This document shows positions 17,947 to 27,342 of a DNA stretch of 64,000 nt, piece after piece (position 1 is the first letter of the stretch; each line of letters opens with the position of its first letter). Position numbers and translations under genes: made by a program. Location of the stretch: positions 24,910 to 88,909 of the forward strand of contig CAMNRO010000007.1 in NCBI GenBank assembly GCA_946553045.1, in the 5' to 3' direction. The notes below the pieces were generated by a model that was given only the letters and a program-made list of their open reading frames with translations, made no database searches and was not told the DNA's origin. The DNA is from an uncultured Porphyromonadaceae bacterium. Its GTDB lineage: Bacteria; Bacteroidota; Bacteroidia; Bacteroidales; Muribaculaceae.

Positions 17947-19209
17947 ATGAAAGCCAAGAGTATAAGGAGCGTTTATTTTATAGTAATACTGCTTTCTGTT
18001 TTTGTGATAGTGTTTTCTTCAGTGGTCTTCATAAAGACGGCCAAGGAAGACCATAATACGCTCGATAATCTCATCACATTCGTTGTTACGATTCTGTCGG
18101 TTGTAATAGCTCTTCTGGCCTATCATATAAGTGTCAAGACTTATGTCTCGATAGATGCCGTCAATGCCATAAGCCGTATGGACGGCAATGTGATGGAGAA
18201 TGAGAACTATCGCACGAGTCTTCTATCGGTAATGCGGCGGTTCAACTCAAAATCGAAAGAAGAAATCTGCGACAGTCTGCTGGGTTATCTCGAAGAACAG
18301 TTCGATGAAGACTGCATTAATTCAGGCGCCAGACTGGCCGACAGTGTCCAGCGAATGATTGATATAATAGTCCTTTTTTCGTTCGTCATAGAGCGTAAGA
18401 GAGCAAAAGGACCGGCTTCGGCCGAAATAAGGCGTATTGAGGCGCTGATAGAGACCATAGAGGAGCGTGTAGACGATTTCGAACAACTGAGCGAAGGTTC
18501 GTGCATATTGTTGCGCGAGAGTGTTAAGCTTTTGAAGGCAGTCTACGAGCATCAGTGCTATGAGGCAGGATATCATCCTTCAGACGGCTCTGTCACGCTT
18601 ATGGACGTGCGCGGCGTGATGCTGAAAAATGCTATTTCGAGGACAATCTATTTCAATTACATGGGTCTGTTTTTCATGAGTAAAAGCATGAACACGATAA
18701 GCAAATGCATTGCCGGAGATGCCGCCGACGTATTTTCTATCGATGTGGCCCCGAAGTTGGTCAATCTACCATCTTCGCCAGACAGAAGTCTTGCCGTGAT
18801 ATATCTTGAGGAAGCTTTGCGTAACTTTACAAACGCCGTCGAGCCTATCCGCGACGAACTGATGTGGAATGCCTTCATTCAGTATAACAAGGCCAGGGCA
18901 GAGTATCTGCTGTCGATGCTCGGCGCCGGTTCCTATGATTGGGAGTGTACCTTGAAAACAGCCATAGATTATCAGTCTAAGCTTGTTGCAGTGCTCGACG
19001 ATATACTCGGTCTGGACGAAAAGACATATTTTCAGCGGGCTTTCGCCGACCAGCTGAAGATGGCCCGACTCATGTGGGTGCGTCTTGGCATGGCGAGCGG
19101 CCGCACCGACGTCTTGCACGAGGATTTGCCCGAGACCGGCATCGATGAGTTCCACCGTCTGAAGAAAATACGGGAAGATATAGACCGACATACGGGGCGT
19201 CGTTCGTAA
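17947..19209 (+). CDS. Unrecognised membrane-anchored protein with two N-terminal helices
   Basis: The 420-residue protein begins with two predicted membrane helices (about residues 9-29 and 41-60) joined by a short charged loop, followed by about 350 mostly helical soluble residues. By the positive-inside rule the large domain is probably cytoplasmic. It contains heptad-like Glu/Arg-rich stretches (about 155-185), but I see no catalytic motif. It stands alone: divergent from the aquaporin and separated from dedA by a promoter. The AT content is somewhat higher than that of its neighbours. I assign no function. Confidence 0.75.
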   Translation: MKAKSIRSVYFIVILLSVFVIVFSSVVFIKTAKEDHNTLDNLITFVVTILSVVIALLAYHISVKTYVSIDAVNAISRMDGNVMENENYRTSLLSVMRRFNSKSKEEICDSLLGYLEEQFDEDCINSGARLADSVQRMIDIIVLFSFVIERKRAKGPASAEIRRIEALIETIEERVDDFEQLSEGSCILLRESVKLLKAVYEHQCYEAGYHPSDGSVTLMDVRGVMLKNAISRTIYFNYMGLFFMSKSMNTISKCIAGDAADVFSIDVAPKLVNLPSSPDRSLAVIYLEEALRNFTNAVEPIRDELMWNAFIQYNKARAEYLLSMLGAGSYDWECTLKTAIDYQSKLVAVLDDILGLDEKTYFQRAFADQLKMARLMWVRLGMASGRTDVLHEDLPETGIDEFHRLKKIREDIDRHTGRRS

Positions 19210-19247
19210 AAAAGCATTGAGGAGAGTCGTGGCCCGAAAAAAATTCG

Positions 19248-19255
19248 TATTTTTG
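19248..19255 (+). promoter_or_regulatory. Probable -7 element of the dedA operon
   Basis: TATTTTTG fits TAnnTTTG, 65 bases before the dedA start. It would drive the eight-gene plus-strand run that ends at 27292. Confidence 0.45.
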
Positions 19256-19320
19256 CAATTCAAACTTTTTTGGTTTGTACTTTGTCAGATTATTAAAAAA
19301 ACAATTAGGATAAAGATACG

Positions 19321-19992
19321 ATGACAGATCTATTTTTGCCCCTTGCGCTCACCGATTATCTTAATGCGGCCTGGTTTTTCGATTGGTTCGTGAACAATGC
19401 TTCATATCTTTTCGTGTTCATATTCATGGTCATCGAAAGTTCGTTCATCCCTTTCCCGTCGGAAGTTGTTGTGCCGCCGGCAGCCTATCTTGCCATGCAG
19501 AAGGGCGATATGAATATTTTTATAGTAGTGCTCGTTGCAACTGCAGGCGCTATGGTCGGCGCTCTTGTCAACTATGTTCTTGCACTGCTTATCGGCAGGC
19601 CTATCGTATATGCATTTGCCGATTCCCGCTTCGGCCATGCCTGTCTCATCGACCGGGCCAAGGTCGAGAAGGCGGAGAAATACTTCGATGAGCACGGTGC
19701 GGCCTCCACGTTCTTTGGCCGCCTGATTCCGGCCGTAAGACAGCTGATTTCTATCCCGGCGGGTATCGCCAAGATGAACATATGGGTTTTCCTGCTGTTT
19801 ACCGGGCTCGGAGCTTTGTTGTGGAACGGCGTTCTCGCCGGTCTCGGCTGGTGGCTTTCGCGCCATGTGAGCCTCGACGAGCTCTATGTTTCGGTTGAGA
19901 AATATAACTCTTATCTCACCATCGCCGGGCTTATAGTCCTTGTGCTTTGTGTGCTTTATATTCTGTATAACGCTTTTAGAAAAAAGAAATGA
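19321..19992 (+). CDS. DedA family membrane protein
   Basis: The 223-residue protein has several hydrophobic helices and the family core: ESSFIPFPSEVV near residue 40 and FGRLIPAVRQLISIPAG near 140, where the acidic and basic residues mark the DedA/VTT (SNARE-associated) domain. DedA proteins affect membrane lipid recycling, including undecaprenyl phosphate or phospholipid flipping, and envelope homeostasis. It ends in an ATGA overlap with rpe. Confidence 0.92.
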   Translation: MTDLFLPLALTDYLNAAWFFDWFVNNASYLFVFIFMVIESSFIPFPSEVVVPPAAYLAMQKGDMNIFIVVLVATAGAMVGALVNYVLALLIGRPIVYAFADSRFGHACLIDRAKVEKAEKYFDEHGAASTFFGRLIPAVRQLISIPAGIAKMNIWVFLLFTGLGALLWNGVLAGLGWWLSRHVSLDELYVSVEKYNSYLTIAGLIVLVLCVLYILYNAFRKKK

Positions 19993-20633
19993 TAGTAGCG
20001 CCCTCTCTGCTCGCCGCCGATTTCGCGCATCTTGCCGATTCGGTAGCCATAATCAACGACAGCCAGGCGTCGTGGGTACACTGCGATGTTATGGACGGTG
20101 TGTTTGTTCCTAATATATCGTTCGGTTTTCCCGTTATCGAGGCTGTGAGCAGGATTACCGACAAGCCTCTTGACGTCCATCTGATGATAACAGATCCGGG
20201 CAGATATGTGGAGCGTGTGCGCGATTGCGGTGCTTCGATTATGAACGTGCATTTCGAGGCCTGTACACATTTGCACCGCACGGTGCAGCAGATTCACCGG
20301 GCCGGAATGAAGGCTGCCGTGACTCTTAATCCGGCAACGCCCGTGATGGCTCTCACAGAGATTATCCAGGATCTCGACATGGTGCTTCTGATGAGTGTGA
20401 ATCCGGGTTTCGGCGGACAGTCGTTTATAGACCATACTGTCGACAAGATAAGGCGTCTCCGGCAGATGATTGACGAGCGCGGCTGCTCCACACTCATAGA
20501 GGTCGACGGCGGTATCAATGTCGACACGGGGCGTCGCTGTGCGGAAGCCGGTGCAGACGTGCTTGTTGCCGGAAGCTATGTGTTCAAGGCCGCTGATCCG
20601 AGAGTGGAAATAGCGAATCTTGCCAATCTTTAA
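19989..20633 (+). CDS. rpe: Ribulose-phosphate 3-epimerase
   Basis: Rpe interconverts ribulose 5-phosphate and xylulose 5-phosphate in the pentose phosphate pathway. The 214-residue TIM barrel has APSLLAADFAHL, the metal-site HCDVMDGVFVPN, DVHLMI, and the phosphate-binding MSVNPGFGGQ and EVDGGIN. Length is normal. This step links arabinose metabolism (through xylulose 5-phosphate) to central carbon, although the gene lies in a housekeeping operon, 14 kb from the arabinan locus. Confidence 0.96.
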   Translation: MIVAPSLLAADFAHLADSVAIINDSQASWVHCDVMDGVFVPNISFGFPVIEAVSRITDKPLDVHLMITDPGRYVERVRDCGASIMNVHFEACTHLHRTVQQIHRAGMKAAVTLNPATPVMALTEIIQDLDMVLLMSVNPGFGGQSFIDHTVDKIRRLRQMIDERGCSTLIEVDGGINVDTGRRCAEAGADVLVAGSYVFKAADPRVEIANLANL

Positions 20634-20662
20634 TTTTTACTCAAATTACTCTCCACATTATA

Positions 20663-23320
20663 ATGCGAACTATTGACCCTGCCGTAGACGATATCGGCAC
20701 AGAAACCATACCCGGAGCGCGCCCGGTGACACCGCGCCCAGGCCGCAAGCGGCCCCAGGGCTCAGCGGCAGCGCGTCCGCTGGGCGAAGGTAGTGCTCCA
20801 AGGCGCACCGAGCGTTCTTCTGCTCCCAAACGGAAGGTGAAGAACGAATCTTCATATAATTTCATATCATTCCTGCGCGATTACCGCACTCATCTTGGCT
20901 TCGGCATAATTCTGTGTATCACAGCCTTTGCCATGACAGTGTGCGGCATTTCCTTTATGTTCAACTATGGTGCCGACCAAAGCGTTACCCATGGCCGTAC
21001 TGCAGCCGAGATTGTCAGTGCGGGCGATGTGGTGCAGAACGTCGGTGGGCCGGTGGGCTCAAAGCTTGCGGAGTTCCTTCTTGTTGATACATTTGGCATT
21101 GGTTCTTTTATTCTTGCGGTCTATATGTTTCTCATCGGACTCGCGGTGATGAAAGTGAAAAAATGCAGTTTCTGGTCGCTCTCTTTCAGATGCCTTTTTT
21201 CGGCGGCTGCGTTGTCGGTGATTGTGGGTCTGCTTACTTATAACAGTGCAGGCGCATTCAATCTCGGAGGGGCCCATGGTTTATATATGAATAAGCTTCT
21301 GCTTGATTATACCGGGGCTCTCGGTGCTTATTGCGTGCTTGTGGCTCTGCTTGGACTTCTTGTGGCTGTCTATCTCAAGCCCCTTGGCAGCCTCTGGCGC
21401 GTAATGAGCAAGGCCATGACGCGTCCAGCGCGTGCTGAAGAGGTTTCAGTCGAAGCCGAAGAAAACGAGAGCCATATCGACATGCTTGCCGATGACGACA
21501 GTGAGACCGCAGGCGACACTCCGGCCAGCGATGACGAGCTCGAGACTGTGACTGCCGCCACCATTCCGGCCGACCACCTGCGTTTTATGCCCCAAGAAGA
21601 CATTGAGCAGGACGAGGAGATAGAGCAAAGCATAGACCCTATAGAAACAGAAGAGGAAGAGGAGACACCGGCGGAGATTGTCGAAGAAAAGAGCGAGCCG
21701 GAGGCTGCTAAAGTTCTTTCGCAACCGGGCGAACCCGAGATGATTATAAAGAATGCCGCATTGGCTACGGTGGATAGCGCGGAAGAAGACAATTATATCT
21801 CCGATGGCGACCATATCGGCCTCGACGAGCCGTTCGACCAGCGGGCGAGTCATTCGAACTATCAGTTCCCGCCTCTCGAACTGCTGCTGGAGCGCCCCAA
21901 TCCTTTTGTAATCAACGAAGAGGAACAGGCTTATAACAAGACACTCATTGTAAATGCCCTCCGCAGTTACGATGTGGAAATCAGGCGAATTGAGGCCACA
22001 ATCGGTCCGACTGTGACGCTCTATGAGATTGTTCCGGCCGAAGGTACCCGTATTGCAAAAATCAAGAGCCTTGAAGACGATATCGCCATGAGTCTTTCGG
22101 CTCTCGGCATCCGTATCATCGCTCCGATTCCCGGCAAGGGTACCATCGGTATCGAGGTGCCCAACAGCAAGCCTCAGATAGTGTCGATGCGCACCTTGAT
22201 GGAGTCGGCAGCTTTTGCCAAGGCCAAGGAGAAAATGCATCTGCCACTTGCCCTCGGCGCTACTGTGAGCAACGAGTTCTATACCGCCGACCTTGCCAAG
22301 ATGCCCCACCTCCTTGTAGCCGGTGCGACAGGTCAGGGTAAGTCGGTTGGTCTGAACTGTATCATAACCTCGCTGCTTTATTCGAAGCACCCCGATGAGC
22401 TGAAATTTGTGCTGGTAGACCCGAAAATGGTCGAATTCACGCTTTATCAGCGTATGGCGAACCAGTATCTTGCCAAACTGCCCGATGAGGCGCGCGCCGT
22501 CATCACCGACCCGCAGAAGGTGATTGCCACACTTAAGTCGCTGTGCGTGGAAATGGACCAGCGCTACGAGCTCCTTGCCGACGCCGGAGTGCGCAGTGTG
22601 GAGGCTTATAACGAACGCTTCGTGCAGCGGCGTCTCAACCCCGAGAAGGGACATCGCTATATGCCTTATATAGTGATTATAGTCGATGAGTTCGCCGACC
22701 TTATCCAGACTGCCGGAAAGGATATATCCGAGCCTATATGCCGCATTGCGCAGAAGGCGCGCGCCGTAGGCATGCATATGATTATTGCCACACAGCGCCC
22801 CTCGACCGACATCATCACCGGTCCTATCAAGGCCAACTTCCCCGCACGTATCGCCTTCAAGACCACTCAGTCGATTGACAGTAAGACCATTCTCGACCGT
22901 CCGGGCGCGCAGCGTCTTATCGGCCGAGGCGACATGCTCGCCCTTATCGACGGCCGAATCGAGCGTGTGCAGTGTGCTTTTGTCGACACGGAGGAAGTGG
23001 AAGCTATCTGTGAGCATATAGGCTCGCAGCAGGGTTTCCCCATGCCTATGCCGCTGCCGGAGGTTCCCGAAGAGGGTGGAGGCGATGCTCCTGCGGAAAT
23101 CGGCGCTACTACCGAGGAATTCCGCCGCTGTGCCATGTTCATAGCCTCGCAGACCCAGGCTTCCATCACGATGATGCAGCGTAAATTCGAAATCGGCTTC
23201 AACAAGGCCGGCCGTTTCATGGACCAGATGCAGGCGCTCGGCATTGTCGGCCCTGCCAACGGCGCGAAGCCGCGTCAGGTGCTCATGACGCCCGACGAGG
23301 TTCAGCGTCTTTTCGATTGA
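20663..23320 (+). CDS. ftsK: DNA translocase FtsK/SpoIIIE
   Basis: FtsK pumps DNA to resolve and segregate chromosomes at the division septum. The 885-residue protein has a short basic N-terminus, about four membrane helices between residues 75 and 245, an acidic linker rich in Glu and Asp (about 260-360), the alpha/beta motor with Walker A GATGQGKS (554-561), VLVDPKMVEF and IIVDEFADL, and a C-terminal winged-helix gamma domain (MMQRKFEIGFNKAGR) that reads polar DNA motifs. Length and order are typical for Bacteroidetes. It follows rpe by 29 bases in the same operon. Confidence 0.96.
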   Translation: MRTIDPAVDDIGTETIPGARPVTPRPGRKRPQGSAAARPLGEGSAPRRTERSSAPKRKVKNESSYNFISFLRDYRTHLGFGIILCITAFAMTVCGISFMFNYGADQSVTHGRTAAEIVSAGDVVQNVGGPVGSKLAEFLLVDTFGIGSFILAVYMFLIGLAVMKVKKCSFWSLSFRCLFSAAALSVIVGLLTYNSAGAFNLGGAHGLYMNKLLLDYTGALGAYCVLVALLGLLVAVYLKPLGSLWRVMSKAMTRPARAEEVSVEAEENESHIDMLADDDSETAGDTPASDDELETVTAATIPADHLRFMPQEDIEQDEEIEQSIDPIETEEEEETPAEIVEEKSEPEAAKVLSQPGEPEMIIKNAALATVDSAEEDNYISDGDHIGLDEPFDQRASHSNYQFPPLELLLERPNPFVINEEEQAYNKTLIVNALRSYDVEIRRIEATIGPTVTLYEIVPAEGTRIAKIKSLEDDIAMSLSALGIRIIAPIPGKGTIGIEVPNSKPQIVSMRTLMESAAFAKAKEKMHLPLALGATVSNEFYTADLAKMPHLLVAGATGQGKSVGLNCIITSLLYSKHPDELKFVLVDPKMVEFTLYQRMANQYLAKLPDEARAVITDPQKVIATLKSLCVEMDQRYELLADAGVRSVEAYNERFVQRRLNPEKGHRYMPYIVIIVDEFADLIQTAGKDISEPICRIAQKARAVGMHMIIATQRPSTDIITGPIKANFPARIAFKTTQSIDSKTILDRPGAQRLIGRGDMLALIDGRIERVQCAFVDTEEVEAICEHIGSQQGFPMPMPLPEVPEEGGGDAPAEIGATTEEFRRCAMFIASQTQASITMMQRKFEIGFNKAGRFMDQMQALGIVGPANGAKPRQVLMTPDEVQRLFD

Positions 23321-23361
23321 ACCATGACACTTGTCTGAAGGTTGTATGAGATAAAAAGAGA

Positions 23362-23976
23362 ATGATGAAGAAAATAACTCTGACAATCATATTCTGTCTT
23401 GTCGGTATGGCTGCTTTTGCCGCAGGTAATGCCGCCGAGACTCTTTTGTCTAAGGTGAAGGCAAAAATAGCCTCATCGCCGTCTGTCGAGGCCTCTTTCA
23501 CCATCAATGGTGGCGAGGGGCCGGTGCAGGGCAGTGCGACTATGGCGGCCGACAAATACTTTATGACTACGCCCGTACTCACGGTGTGGTATGACGGTCG
23601 TACCCAGTGGACATTTCTCAAAAGCAGCGGCGAAGTGAGCATTACGGAGCCAAATGCCGACGAGCTTATGGCCTCAAATCCGTTTGCCATACTGTCGTCG
23701 CCCGCTGACCACTATAAATTGCAGATGCTGAGCGACTCGCAGGGCCGCAAGCGTGTGGAGATGACGCCAAAGTCCAGAATGTCGGGCATTTCTAAGATAG
23801 TTCTTTTTGTGAAGCCCGATACGAACTATCCGGCAGCCATTGTAGTGAGCTTCGACGATGGCCGCAGCGTCGACGTTGTCATTGACAATATAGCATCCGG
23901 AGGGGCTAAGCCGGCCGGCGTTTTCCGCTATGATGCCAAACGCTTTCCTTCGACCGAAATAATAGATTTAAGATAA
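23362..23976 (+). CDS. lolA: LolA-like outer-membrane lipoprotein carrier
   Basis: The 204-residue protein has a signal peptide (cleavage near AAFAAG) and a single LolA-like half-barrel domain, with VWYDGRTQW, NPFAIL and FRYDAKRFP. LolA shuttles lipoproteins through the periplasm to the outer membrane. The position directly after ftsK is conserved in Bacteroidales as far as I recall. The fold call is by motif and length; sequence identity in this family is low. Confidence 0.85.
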   Translation: MMKKITLTIIFCLVGMAAFAAGNAAETLLSKVKAKIASSPSVEASFTINGGEGPVQGSATMAADKYFMTTPVLTVWYDGRTQWTFLKSSGEVSITEPNADELMASNPFAILSSPADHYKLQMLSDSQGRKRVEMTPKSRMSGISKIVLFVKPDTNYPAAIVVSFDDGRSVDVVIDNIASGGAKPAGVFRYDAKRFPSTEIIDLR

Positions 23977-23989
23977 AAAATACCTGCAT

Positions 23990-24934
23990 ATGAACCGTTT
24001 AAGCACCAAATGCCTCATTATAGGCGCCGGCCCGGCCGGATATACCGCTGCAATCTATGCCTCGCGCGCCAATCTCCAACCCATAGTCATCGAGGGCCTT
24101 CAGCCTGGCGGACAGCTAACCACTACAACGGATATAGAGAATTTCCCGGGGTATCCTGCCGGTATTTCTGGTCCGAAGATGATGGAAGATTTTCGCGCAC
24201 AGGCCCAGCGCTTCGGTGCCGAGATGCTTCCGGGCGTGGTTACGGCGGTCGATTTCTCGAAACGTCCGTTTATTGTCACGGTCGATGGCGGCGACAAGGT
24301 GATTGAAGCCTCTGCCGTTATTGTTGCTACCGGTGCTTCTGCCCGCTACCTTGGTCTTCCCGACGAAGACCGCTTCAGGGGCATGGGCGTGTCGGCATGT
24401 GCCACATGCGACGGCTTCTTCTTCCGCGGACGCCCCGTGGCTGTGGTCGGCGGCGGTGATACTGCCTGTGAGGAAGCGCTTTACCTCGCCACACTTGCTT
24501 CGAAAGTATATATGATTGTGCGCAAGGATTATCTGCGTGCTTCCAAATACATGCAGCAGAAGGTTGCCGAGGCCGAGAATATCGAGGTGCTCTACAATAC
24601 GCAGACCGTAGGCCTCAGAGGCGAAGAGCTGCTCGAAGGTGCACATCTTGTGCAGTTCAAGGGCACGGCCGACGAAAAGACTCTCGACATTGATATAGAC
24701 GGCTTCTTCCTTGCTATCGGCCATACCCCCAATACCGATGTTTTCAAAGATGTGCTCGAACTCGACCCGCAGGGCTACATCGTGACCCGCGACGGCAAGA
24801 CTGCCACGAGCGTTGACGGCGTCTTCGCTGCCGGCGACGTCGCCGACCCCGTATATCAGCAGGCCATCACTGCCGCAGGCTCGGGTTGTCGGGCCGCTGT
24901 AGATGTCGAGGCTTTCCTTCTTATGAACCCCTGA
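23990..24934 (+). CDS. trxB: Thioredoxin-disulfide reductase
   Basis: TrxB passes electrons from NADPH through FAD and a disulfide to thioredoxin. The 314-residue protein has the FAD site GAGPAGYTAAIYASRA, the redox CATC at residues 137-140, the NADPH motif GGGDTACEEA, and FAAGDVADPVYQQAITAAG at the C-terminus. The stop codon shares a base with the ybaK start. Confidence 0.97.
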   Translation: MNRLSTKCLIIGAGPAGYTAAIYASRANLQPIVIEGLQPGGQLTTTTDIENFPGYPAGISGPKMMEDFRAQAQRFGAEMLPGVVTAVDFSKRPFIVTVDGGDKVIEASAVIVATGASARYLGLPDEDRFRGMGVSACATCDGFFFRGRPVAVVGGGDTACEEALYLATLASKVYMIVRKDYLRASKYMQQKVAEAENIEVLYNTQTVGLRGEELLEGAHLVQFKGTADEKTLDIDIDGFFLAIGHTPNTDVFKDVLELDPQGYIVTRDGKTATSVDGVFAAGDVADPVYQQAITAAGSGCRAAVDVEAFLLMNP

Positions 24935-25413
24935 TGGCAAAAATAACCAAAACCAACGCCGCTCGTCTGCTCGGAGCCGCCGGAATCGGCTTCGAGCTCG
25001 TTCCGTATAATTTCGACGAGAACGACCTTGCTGCCACTCATGTGGCCGAGGAACTGGGCGAGGATATAGCGCAAGTGTTCAAGACTCTTGTGCTTCACGG
25101 CGACCGTTCGGGCTATTTCGTGTGTGTGGTTCCCGGCGACTGTGAGGTCGACCTCAAAAAGGCAGCGTCTGTTTCCGGCAATAAGAAGGCCGAGATGATA
25201 CCGATGAAAGATTTGCTCGGTGTCACGGGATATATACGAGGAGGCTGCTCACCGGTCGGTATGAAAAAGCCATTTCCGACGTTTTTCCATCATACGGCAG
25301 CAGACTTCGATATAATTTATGTCAGTGCCGGCGTTCGCGGGCTTCAGCTCAAGATAAATCCTGTTGATTTAATCGCTTTTGTAGGGGCGCGGACAGGCGA
25401 TTTGGTGAAATGA
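24934..25413 (+). CDS. ybaK: Cys-tRNA(Pro)/Cys-tRNA(Cys) deacylase, YbaK/EbsC type
   Basis: YbaK hydrolyses cysteine mischarged on tRNA-Pro. The 159-residue protein has the family fold with VFKTLVLHGD (carrying the conserved Lys), GYIRGGCSPVGMKK, and SAGVRGLQL near the end. I start at ATG 24934, which overlaps the trxB stop by one base; a longer frame starting inside trxB is unlikely. It overlaps aroC by ATGA. Confidence 0.92.
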   Translation: MAKITKTNAARLLGAAGIGFELVPYNFDENDLAATHVAEELGEDIAQVFKTLVLHGDRSGYFVCVVPGDCEVDLKKAASVSGNKKAEMIPMKDLLGVTGYIRGGCSPVGMKKPFPTFFHHTAADFDIIYVSAGVRGLQLKINPVDLIAFVGARTGDLVK

Positions 25414-26417
25414 ATTACTTCGGAAAAATATTCAGGCTCACGGCTTTCGGCGAGAGCCACGGCCCGGCAATCGGCGGCGTCATAGACGGTGTCCCAGCCG
25501 GTATGCGCATAGATACCGATGCCGTGCAGGCTCAGCTTGACCGGCGTCGGCCAGGACAGTCGGTTCTTACTACTGCGCGTAATGAAGCCGACCGAGTCGA
25601 GTTTCTGTCGGGTTTTCTCGACGGTGTGACTCTTGGCTCTCCAATCGGTTTTATCATCAGGAATACAAACCATCGCTCGGCCGACTACAGCGCCATGGCC
25701 GATATATACAGACCGAACCATGCCGACTATACCTATGAGGCCAAATACGGAATCCGCGAGGTCCGTGGCGGTGGACGTGCGTCGGCCCGTGCGACAGCAT
25801 CCTTTGTAGTTGCCGGAGCAATAGCCCGGCAGGCTCTCGAGACTCTCGGCATAGAGATTTCTTCAGAAGTAAAATCTGTTGGAGGTGTTTCCGGCGGAAT
25901 CAGCGAGATGGAAGCAGCCATTGCCGCGGCCAAATCCGATGGCGACAGCGTCGGCGGAATAGTTGAGTGCCGTGTAAGCGGTCTGACGGCCGGTCTTGGC
26001 GAGCCGCTTGGCGGCAAGTTGCAGGCAATGCTGGCCCAGGCAATGCTGAGCGTTAATGCCGTAAAAGGCTTTGAATATGGCGACGGCTTTGCGGCGGCAG
26101 CAATGCACGGAAGCGAAGCCGCCGATGAGTTCTGCCGTGACTGCGAAGGTGCAGTCCGAACCCGAAGCAATCATTCCGGGGGCATTCAGGGCGGTATTTC
26201 GAACGGCGCGGACATTGTTTTTCGTGTTGCATTCAAGCCGGTTCCGACGATAGCAAAAGTTCTAAGAACAGTCGATAGACAGGGCAACGATGTGCAGCTG
26301 GGAGCCAAGGGCCGTCATGACCCGTGTGTGGTTTTCAGAGCAATGCCTATTGTCGAGGCCATGACTGCTATGGTGATTTTTGACGCTGTTCTGCAAAATC
26401 GCAGTGCCCGCTTCTGA
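25410..26417 (+). CDS. aroC: Chorismate synthase
   Basis: AroC removes phosphate from EPSP to make chorismate, the last common step to aromatic amino acids, with reduced FMN as cofactor. The 335-residue protein has GESHGPAIGGVIDG, RPGQSVLTTARNEAD, GGGRASARATA and RSNHSGGIQGGISNG, the family signatures. It is slightly shorter at the C-terminus than the usual 350-360 residues, but ends normally with a MPIVEAM-containing tail. Tightly coupled to the neighbours on both sides. Confidence 0.96.
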   Translation: MNYFGKIFRLTAFGESHGPAIGGVIDGVPAGMRIDTDAVQAQLDRRRPGQSVLTTARNEADRVEFLSGFLDGVTLGSPIGFIIRNTNHRSADYSAMADIYRPNHADYTYEAKYGIREVRGGGRASARATASFVVAGAIARQALETLGIEISSEVKSVGGVSGGISEMEAAIAAAKSDGDSVGGIVECRVSGLTAGLGEPLGGKLQAMLAQAMLSVNAVKGFEYGDGFAAAAMHGSEAADEFCRDCEGAVRTRSNHSGGIQGGISNGADIVFRVAFKPVPTIAKVLRTVDRQGNDVQLGAKGRHDPCVVFRAMPIVEAMTAMVIFDAVLQNRSARF

Positions 26418-27292
26418 TGAATCCGTATTATAAGGAATATTCTGAATTTCTGGCTGAGCATTTCGACGGAAAGGTTCAGAAGCTTTCTGTCGATGTCGGC
26501 TTTACATGTCCTAATCGCGACGGGACAGTCGGATATGGAGGCTGTATATATTGCAACAATATGGCATTCAGCCCCGACTGGGAGAAACGTTCCGAGGGCG
26601 TTGCTGAGCAGATTGCCCGTGGAAAAACTTTTTTTGGCCGCAAGTATCCCGATATGCGTTATCTTGCGTATTTTCAGAGTTATACGAGTACGTATGCACC
26701 GCCGGAAAAACTCTTGGGTCTGTATCGCGAAGCTTTGGCGCAGCCCGGAGTTGTAGGTCTTATAATAGGAACAAGGCCCGACTGCATGCCCGATAGTCTC
26801 CTCGAATCCATCAGCAAACTCGACACCAAGGTTTTCATAGAATATGGCGCTGAAAGTAGCCATGACAGCACACTGTCTGCAATCAACCGCTGCCATACAT
26901 GGGCGCAGACCGTCGACGCCGTGGAGCGTACGGCTCGTCTGGGGATTCCGGTCGGGCTACATCTTATACTTGGGCTACCCGGTGAAACTGAAGAAATGAT
27001 GGCTCAGACTGTGCGGCAGGTGAGCGCTCTTCCGGTTTCTACGGCCAAATTTCATCAGTTGCAGATTCTGAAAGGAACGCGTCTCGAGAAAATAGCTTCT
27101 GAACTTGACATTCCGACCTATACGGCAGAGGAATATGCCTCGCTATGTTCCCGCTTGCTGAAACATCTGCGGCGCGATATCGCTGTCGAGCGCTTTGTGG
27201 CGCAGGCTCCGGCCGATATGCTCATATCTCCGCGCTGGGGATTGAAAAACTACCAGTTTGTATCGCTTCTGCATAAGATTCTGAGTAAATAA
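26417..27292 (+). CDS. TIGR01212-type radical SAM protein (YhcC-like)
   Basis: The 291-residue protein is a radical SAM enzyme with an atypical cluster motif: Cys31, Cys43 and Cys46 (CPNRDG, then GGCIYC). This wide first spacing defines the YhcC/TIGR01212 group. Further marks are YFQSYTSTYAP, GTRPDCM and GLPGET. The substrate is not established in the families I know. It shares one base with the aroC stop and is the last gene of the operon, ending at a bidirectional terminator. Confidence 0.88.
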   Translation: MNPYYKEYSEFLAEHFDGKVQKLSVDVGFTCPNRDGTVGYGGCIYCNNMAFSPDWEKRSEGVAEQIARGKTFFGRKYPDMRYLAYFQSYTSTYAPPEKLLGLYREALAQPGVVGLIIGTRPDCMPDSLLESISKLDTKVFIEYGAESSHDSTLSAINRCHTWAQTVDAVERTARLGIPVGLHLILGLPGETEEMMAQTVRQVSALPVSTAKFHQLQILKGTRLEKIASELDIPTYTAEEYASLCSRLLKHLRRDIAVERFVAQAPADMLISPRWGLKNYQFVSLLHKILSK

Positions 27293-27323
27293 AAAAGGTG
27301 CGCTTTTGTAAACGCACCTTTTT
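27292..27323. terminator. Bidirectional terminator between radical SAM gene and queA
   Basis: AAAAAGGTGCG (27292-27302) pairs with CGCACCTTTTT (27313-27323) across a 10-base loop, with A-run and T-run on the two sides, serving both convergent operons. Confidence 0.92.
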
Positions 27324-27342
27324 ATTTGGTATGTGTGACTTA

